From: CAYQJS01 sp964417895
Lineage (GTDB): Bacteria; Chloroflexota; UBA6077; SHYK01
Assembly (NCBI GenBank): GCA_964417895.1
Contig: CAYQJS010000012.1
Location: 51,929-115,928 of the forward strand
DNA: 64,000 nucleotides
Direction of reading: 5' to 3'
Shown: positions 59,858 through 64,000 of the stretch, one piece after another
Numbering within the stretch: the first letter of the stretch is position 1
Layout of the letters: the number at the start of each line of letters is the position of its first letter
Notes under the pieces: model-generated
What the model was told of the DNA's origin: nothing
Seen by the model: only the letters and a program-made list of their open reading frames with translations
Databases searched by the model: none
Translations under genes and position numbers: made by a program

Positions 59858-61235
59858 GCTGCGCCAGCCGGGCGCCGGCCACCACGATGCCGAGCAGGAC
59901 CCAGAAGAGCAGGCCGGGCTTCTCGCCCAGCCCGATAGCGTCAGTCAGGCCGTAGATGTAGTAGGCCAGCAGGCCGCACGCGGCGCCGGCCGCCAGCGCC
60001 CGCGTGCGCTGACTCGGCGCCCAGCCGATGGCGCGACGGGCGGCTACGACCCCCGCCGCCGTCAGCAACAGGAAGAAGCTGAGCCCCGGGAGCCCGACGT
60101 CGACAGCTACCTGCAGCGGCAGATTGTGGGCGTGCGGTGGGTTGGCGTCGGGCCCGAACGCGGGGATCGGATAGAGGATCTCAGCGACGCGCGGGAACGT
60201 GCCGAGCCCAACCCCGGTAAATGGAAAGTCGCTCACCATCGCGCCGGCCATCTCCCAGACCTGCCGGCGCTGCTGAAGCGTGAGGTCAGCGGCCCGGCGA
60301 TCGCCCTCGGCTGTGGTCTCTACCCAGCCGGCCATCGGCGGCGTCGGCAGGGTACCGGCGACGCTGCTCGGCGCCATGATCCAGGTCAACACCCAGGCCA
60401 CAAGAGCGACGTATGGGACGAACAGGATCGCGAGCCAGCGCGAGCGGAGCGCCAGCACGGCCAGCAGCCCTCCTCCGGCGGCCAGGTATGCCGTGCGCGA
60501 TTGCGTGAGAACCAGCACGATGATCACCAGCAGTCCGGCGGATCCCCACGCCAGACGCAGCCATCGTCCGCGGCCGAGCAGGAACAACGCCGCCGCCAGC
60601 GGCGCCAGCATCGCGAGCGGCGCGGCCAGCTTGTTCGGGTTGATGAGTCGATCTTCCAGAACGGGCAAAGTCCCATCCAGGCCGGGCAGCCGCTGGTAGA
60701 TGACGCTCAACTCGAGGCCCTTCCCCTCTCGTGGCCACTCGGTGGCGAACAGGCCGGCCACGGCGATGCTGCCCACTACCAGCAACAGCGCCCAGCCGGC
60801 GAGCCAGAGCATGCGCTCGCTCTGGAGAAAGCGCGCCAGCACGCCCAGCGCCCCAACGCCGAGGACGATGCCGTAGAGCCGCGGCAGACTCATATCGAGG
60901 TCAATGGATGGGTAGAGCCCGACGAACGAGGCCGCAAGCAGACCGATCAGCCCGATTCGCCAGGCGGCCGGCGCTGCCCGCGCGGCGGGCGTGGTGGCGG
61001 CCCAGACGATGACCAGGCATGCCAGCGCCAGACCCAGCGGCAAAAACGGCGCCGGCCCTACCCAGAGGGCCGCCGAGACGGCCAGCATCGCTGCCGCCAC
61101 AACCGCGTCCGGCGTCATCGGACGGCCGGCGCTGCGTTCGCCGGACCTCGGTCCGGCACTGTACCCAGCGGTCAAGCGACTCTGCTCTCGTTCGCGGAGA
61201 CCGATGACCGCATTGGGCGGGCCAGTTGTGGTCAC
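59853..61235 (-). CDS. O-antigen ligase/Wzy-type polymerase
   Basis: About 460 residues with 10-12 helices. It parallels the membrane half of the fusion protein: PRLYGIVLGVGALGVLARFL, LINPNKLAAPLAMLAPLAAA, LTQSRTAYLAAGGGLLAVLA, FPFTGVGLGTFPRVAEI, PPHAHNLPLQVAVDVGLPGL and GEKPGLLFWVLLGIVVAGAR with LAQR at the end. In the fusion, the glycosyltransferase linker begins exactly where this protein stops. Its TAG is inside the outer arm of the inverted-repeat element, so the end may be secondary. GTG 61235 is the outer start; ATG 61118 just before the first helix is an alternative. Confidence 0.85.
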   Translation of the reverse strand: MTTTGPPNAVIGLREREQSRLTAGYSAGPRSGERSAGRPMTPDAVVAAAMLAVSAALWVGPAPFLPLGLALACLVIVWAATTPAARAAPAAWRIGLIGLLAASFVGLYPSIDLDMSLPRLYGIVLGVGALGVLARFLQSERMLWLAGWALLLVVGSIAVAGLFATEWPREGKGLELSVIYQRLPGLDGTLPVLEDRLINPNKLAAPLAMLAPLAAALFLLGRGRWLRLAWGSAGLLVIIVLVLTQSRTAYLAAGGGLLAVLALRSRWLAILFVPYVALVAWVLTWIMAPSSVAGTLPTPPMAGWVETTAEGDRRAADLTLQQRRQVWEMAGAMVSDFPFTGVGLGTFPRVAEILYPIPAFGPDANPPHAHNLPLQVAVDVGLPGLSFFLLLTAAGVVAARRAIGWAPSQRTRALAAGAACGLLAYYIYGLTDAIGLGEKPGLLFWVLLGIVVAGARLAQR

Positions 61236-61320
61236 GAACAGGTAGGTGCCACAAGTGCGCCTAGGTGTCCAATCAACACCCTCGTGTTCACAGGTCGGGC
61301 GGGCGAGCGGCGGGCCCGGC

Positions 61321-62646
61321 TCAAAGCGCGACGACGTTTGGCAAGTGCAGGTCGGCCAGGTGGTTGACTGTGTCGAGCACCAGGGGCGTTCGCTGGGCGA
61401 GCTGAGCGTAGTCCGGTCCGCTATGCGGCACGAGCAACACCGCGGCGTCCGCCCACTCCAACGAAGCGTCGTCCAGCTCGGTCGAGCTGAGGGTCTCGGG
61501 ACCGACCTTCACTTGTGGGAAGAACGGGTCCCAGTAGCGGGCCTCGGTACCCCGGCACCGCAGCTCATCGAGCACCTTGAGGGCGGCCGACTCGCGAACG
61601 TCGGCCACGTCCTTCTTGTACGTGACTCCGATGCAGAGGACCCGCGCCTGCCGGAGAGTGAGCCCATGCGTCTCGAGGAGTCGCCCCAGCTTGTCGACTA
61701 CGAATCGGGGCTGATCCGCGTTGATCCGCCCTGCGGCTTCGATCAGCTCGGCAGCCACCCCGTGCTCCTTCGCCAGCGCCTCGAGCTGGAAGGGGACGAC
61801 CGGAATGCAGTCCCCTCCCACTCCAGGTCCCGGGTAGTGGGGCTGGAACGCAAACGGCTTCGTGGAGGCGGCGCCGATTACCTCCCAGGCGGAGACACCA
61901 ACACGATCGCAGAGCACCGCGACTTCGTTCGCCAAGCTGATATTCACGAAGCGGTAGGTGTTTTCGACAAGCTTGGCGAACTCGGCCACCTCCGGGCTGG
62001 AACAGGGGACCAACGACTGGCAGACCGGAGCGTAGAGGGCAGATGCCAGCTCGGTGCATCGCGGGGTCAGCCCACCGACGAGCTTCGGAGTGTTCGCAAT
62101 AGTCCAGGTGCGGTTGCCCGGGTCGATCCGCTCAGGGCAAAAGGCGAGAAAGTACTCTAGCCCGACGCGGAGACCGCTTTCGGCGAGGATTGAACCCAGC
62201 ACATCGCGGGTGGTCCCAGGCGGCACCGTTGATTGGAGCACGATTAACATATCGGAGTGCAGGTGTTGGGCGATGCTGTGCCCTGCCGTCCGCACGTGGG
62301 TGATATCAGGGGCCCTGGCCGTTCCGAACGGTGTCGGAACGCAGATCACCGCCGCGTCGCAGTCCCGCAGCTCGGCCATGTCGTCGGAAACCTCGAGACG
62401 GCCCGCCTGGACCAGCCCGGACACCAGGGAGTCGGCTACATAGGTCACCGGGCTGCGCCCGGCCGCCACGGTGGTGACCCGTGCGGCGTCGACGTCGAGG
62501 CCCACAACCCGGTAGCCAGCTTCGCCCAGGGCCACCGCCATCGGCAGGCCCGCATACCCCAGCCCCAGCACGCCCACGCGCGCCGTGCGCAGCTCCAGCT
62601 TCTGCGCGAGGCCAGCGCCGGCCACGCTCGTCAATTCACGGGCCAT
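61321..62646 (-). CDS. UDP-HexNAc 6-dehydrogenase (WbpA/WecC-like nucleotide-sugar dehydrogenase)
   Basis: A 441-residue enzyme. RVGVLGLGYAGLPMAVALGE is the NAD-binding start, ICVPTPFG and LQSTVPPGTT follow, FLAFCPERIDPGNRTWTIAN and PKLVGG form the linker region, and ASTKPFAFQPHYPGPGVGGD with CIPV carries the catalytic Cys. VTYKKDVADVRESAALKVLD begins the C-terminal domain. The PERIDPGN and YPGPG segments resemble WbpA-type UDP-GlcNAc dehydrogenases, but the next gene upstream is a UDP-GlcNAc 2-epimerase, which would favour a ManNAc substrate. It makes a HexNAc-uronate donor. ATG at 62646 follows AAGGAGG. Confidence 0.88.
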   Translation of the reverse strand: MARELTSVAGAGLAQKLELRTARVGVLGLGYAGLPMAVALGEAGYRVVGLDVDAARVTTVAAGRSPVTYVADSLVSGLVQAGRLEVSDDMAELRDCDAAVICVPTPFGTARAPDITHVRTAGHSIAQHLHSDMLIVLQSTVPPGTTRDVLGSILAESGLRVGLEYFLAFCPERIDPGNRTWTIANTPKLVGGLTPRCTELASALYAPVCQSLVPCSSPEVAEFAKLVENTYRFVNISLANEVAVLCDRVGVSAWEVIGAASTKPFAFQPHYPGPGVGGDCIPVVPFQLEALAKEHGVAAELIEAAGRINADQPRFVVDKLGRLLETHGLTLRQARVLCIGVTYKKDVADVRESAALKVLDELRCRGTEARYWDPFFPQVKVGPETLSSTELDDASLEWADAAVLLVPHSGPDYAQLAQRTPLVLDTVNHLADLHLPNVVAL

Positions 62647-62759
62647 TTACGCCTCCTTCCTCACTTCTGTTGATGGGGCTGGCTGCGGGGGACACGCCAA
62701 CTACACCATCGTGTCGAGATAGCGGACGGGACCGGCCACCGGGTTGCGGGAGACTCACC

Positions 62760-63914
62760 CTAGCAGGGGAGTGGCGGGGGCTGCCCGGCCGAATCTGGCA
62801 GTCCGAAGAACCCGCGGATGGCAGCGACGATCCGCTCACTGGCGCGGCCGTCGCCGAACGGGCTCACTGCCTGGGCCATCTGCGCGTAGCGCAGTGAGTC
62901 GGTGGCCAACGTCATCACTGCTTCATAGACGTCACCCTCGGCGGTGCCGACCAGCCAGGAGGTGCCCGCCTCTACGGCCTCGGGACGCTCCGTCACCCGT
63001 CGCAACACGAGGACCGGTTTGCCCAGCACCGGCGCCTCCTCCTGAATGCCTCCCGAGTCGGTCACGATGAACGAGCAGGCCTTCATAGCGGCGACGCTCT
63101 CCAGGTAGCCCAGTGGCTCGAGCAGGGTGATGCGCGGGTGCGCCCGAAGCAAGGCTTCGACCGTGTCGCGCACGCGCGGCTGGGGATGGACCGGGTACAC
63201 GAAGTGCAGCGGGGGCAACGCGTCCGCCGCCCGGCGCAGCGCCCTGCAGATGCCGGCCAGGGGCTCGCCCCAGCTCTCGCGACGATGGAGGGTTACCAAC
63301 ACCGGACACGCCTCCGGTGGCAGCCGCCGCCAGGGCTCAGGCGGTGGCGGAAGGTCCGACCGCCAGGCCACCGACTGCAAGGCATCCACTACCGTGTTAC
63401 CGGTGAGCACAACCCGTGCGGGTGGTACCTGCTCCTGAAGCAGGTTCTGCCGAGCGCGGCAGGTCGGCGCGAAGTGAAGGGCCGCGATCTGGGTGGTCAA
63501 CCGACGGTGCGCCTCCTCGGGGAACGGGTTGGCAAGGTCGAAGCTGCGCAAGCCCGCCTCGACGTGGCCGACGGGGATACCACGGTAGAAGGCCGCGAGG
63601 CTGGCGGCGAACACCGTCGTCGTATCTCCTTGCACGAGCATGATGTCAGGCTGTTCGACCGCCAGGACGCGATCCACCCCCTCGATGGCGCGGATCGTGA
63701 ACTCCGCAAGCGTGTGCTCCGGCTGCATCAAGTCGAGGTCGACGTCGGGCAGGATGGCGAACGGCGCCAGCGCCTGGTCGAGAAGCTCCCGATGCTGCGC
63801 CGTGACGAGCACGCGTGACCGCAGGTCGGGATCGGCCTCCACTGCGCGCACCACGGGCGCCAGCTTGATCGCTTCCGGCCGCGTACCCAGGGCAAACAAC
63901 ACCGTCACTGCCAT
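62760..63914 (-). CDS. wecB: UDP-N-acetylglucosamine 2-epimerase, non-hydrolysing
   Basis: A 384-residue protein, the normal length. FALGTRPEAIKLAPVVRAVE is the signature start. VTAQHRELLDQALAPF, MLVQGDTTTVFAASLAAFYR, VGHVEAGLRSFDLANPFPEE, VLVTLHRRESWGEPL, IVTDSGGIQEEAPVLGKPVL and RRVTERPEAVEAGTSWLVG include all usual active-site positions. It interconverts UDP-GlcNAc and UDP-ManNAc. ATG at 63914 follows AAGGAG. Being the most upstream gene visible, it probably heads the precursor part of the leftward polysaccharide locus; the 86 bp to its right show no clear promoter. Confidence 0.93.
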   Translation of the reverse strand: MAVTVLFALGTRPEAIKLAPVVRAVEADPDLRSRVLVTAQHRELLDQALAPFAILPDVDLDLMQPEHTLAEFTIRAIEGVDRVLAVEQPDIMLVQGDTTTVFAASLAAFYRGIPVGHVEAGLRSFDLANPFPEEAHRRLTTQIAALHFAPTCRARQNLLQEQVPPARVVLTGNTVVDALQSVAWRSDLPPPPEPWRRLPPEACPVLVTLHRRESWGEPLAGICRALRRAADALPPLHFVYPVHPQPRVRDTVEALLRAHPRITLLEPLGYLESVAAMKACSFIVTDSGGIQEEAPVLGKPVLVLRRVTERPEAVEAGTSWLVGTAEGDVYEAVMTLATDSLRYAQMAQAVSPFGDGRASERIVAAIRGFFGLPDSAGQPPPLPC

Positions 63915-64000
63915 CCCTGTCGAAGCTCCTTACGAGATGTCTGCATCCCTCTCTGCCAATAATGAGTGAGACACGGGAGCTGCAGAAAATACTGTAGAGG

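Overview
This is a GC-rich 64 kb bacterial chromosome segment with no rRNA or tRNA gene that I could recognise. The gene mix suggests an uncultivated Chloroflexota-like bacterium: a DUF4012 protein, a YvcK/CofD protein with N-terminal membrane helices, FmdB-type zinc ribbons, a 7Fe/8Fe ferredoxin, CobO, scattered amidohydrolase, amidase and solute-binding genes, and very frequent short intergenic palindromes. I place this at moderate confidence, from gene content alone.

Layout. Positions 1-13 kb hold a catabolic/accessory block: the cut end of a DUF418 membrane protein, two Gfo/Idh/MocA oxidoreductases, a bicupin, an Asp/Glu-racemase relative, an amidase, a secreted serine hydrolase, a START-like protein, an M23-like secreted protein and an orphan family-5 solute-binding lipoprotein. 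Positions 13-22.5 kb hold mostly housekeeping genes: a pterin dehydratase, an SH3 protein, an FmdB zinc ribbon, dtd, acs, an amidohydrolase, a small cupin, a zinc-ribbon protein overlapping a DEAD-box helicase, and miaB. Between 2 and 26 kb there are four toxin-antitoxin-type pairs. Two are frame-damaged (DUF4258/DUF2283 and the ParE-like pair) and two look intact (RHH/VapC and HigB/HigA). A Tat-exported beta-helix protein between the last two carries three frameshifts. Positions 25.9-36.2 kb carry a secreted triple jelly-roll protein, uvrB (one frameshift), uvrA (with translated palindromic repeats inserted in frame), a ferredoxin, cobO, a VOC protein and cinA.

From 37 to 64 kb almost every gene lies on the minus strand and forms a surface-polysaccharide locus. 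Transcription would run from wecB (63.9 kb) and a nucleotide-sugar dehydrogenase, which supply HexNAc/HexNAc-uronate precursors. It continues through two O-antigen-ligase/Wzy-type proteins (one fused to a glycosyltransferase), YvcK, several GT4 and GT2 glycosyltransferases, DUF4012, an APH-fold kinase, a Wzx-type flippase, a methyltransferase, a GT2-polysaccharide deacetylase fusion and three GT-C-like membrane proteins, and ends with the priming sugar-phosphate transferase at 37 kb. Many junctions are 4-nt overlaps. The locus has grown by duplication: paired Wzy, paired GT4, paired GT2 and paired GT-C-like genes, plus two reciprocal gene tails left by a decayed duplicate.

The most notable structures are the repeat-invaded uvrA, the Wzy-glycosyltransferase fusion and its stand-alone paralogue whose stop codon lies inside a nested inverted-repeat element, the shared palindromic operator/promoter between miaB and the RHH/VapC pair, and several enzyme relatives that have lost catalytic residues (racemase, Gfo/Idh, CinA).
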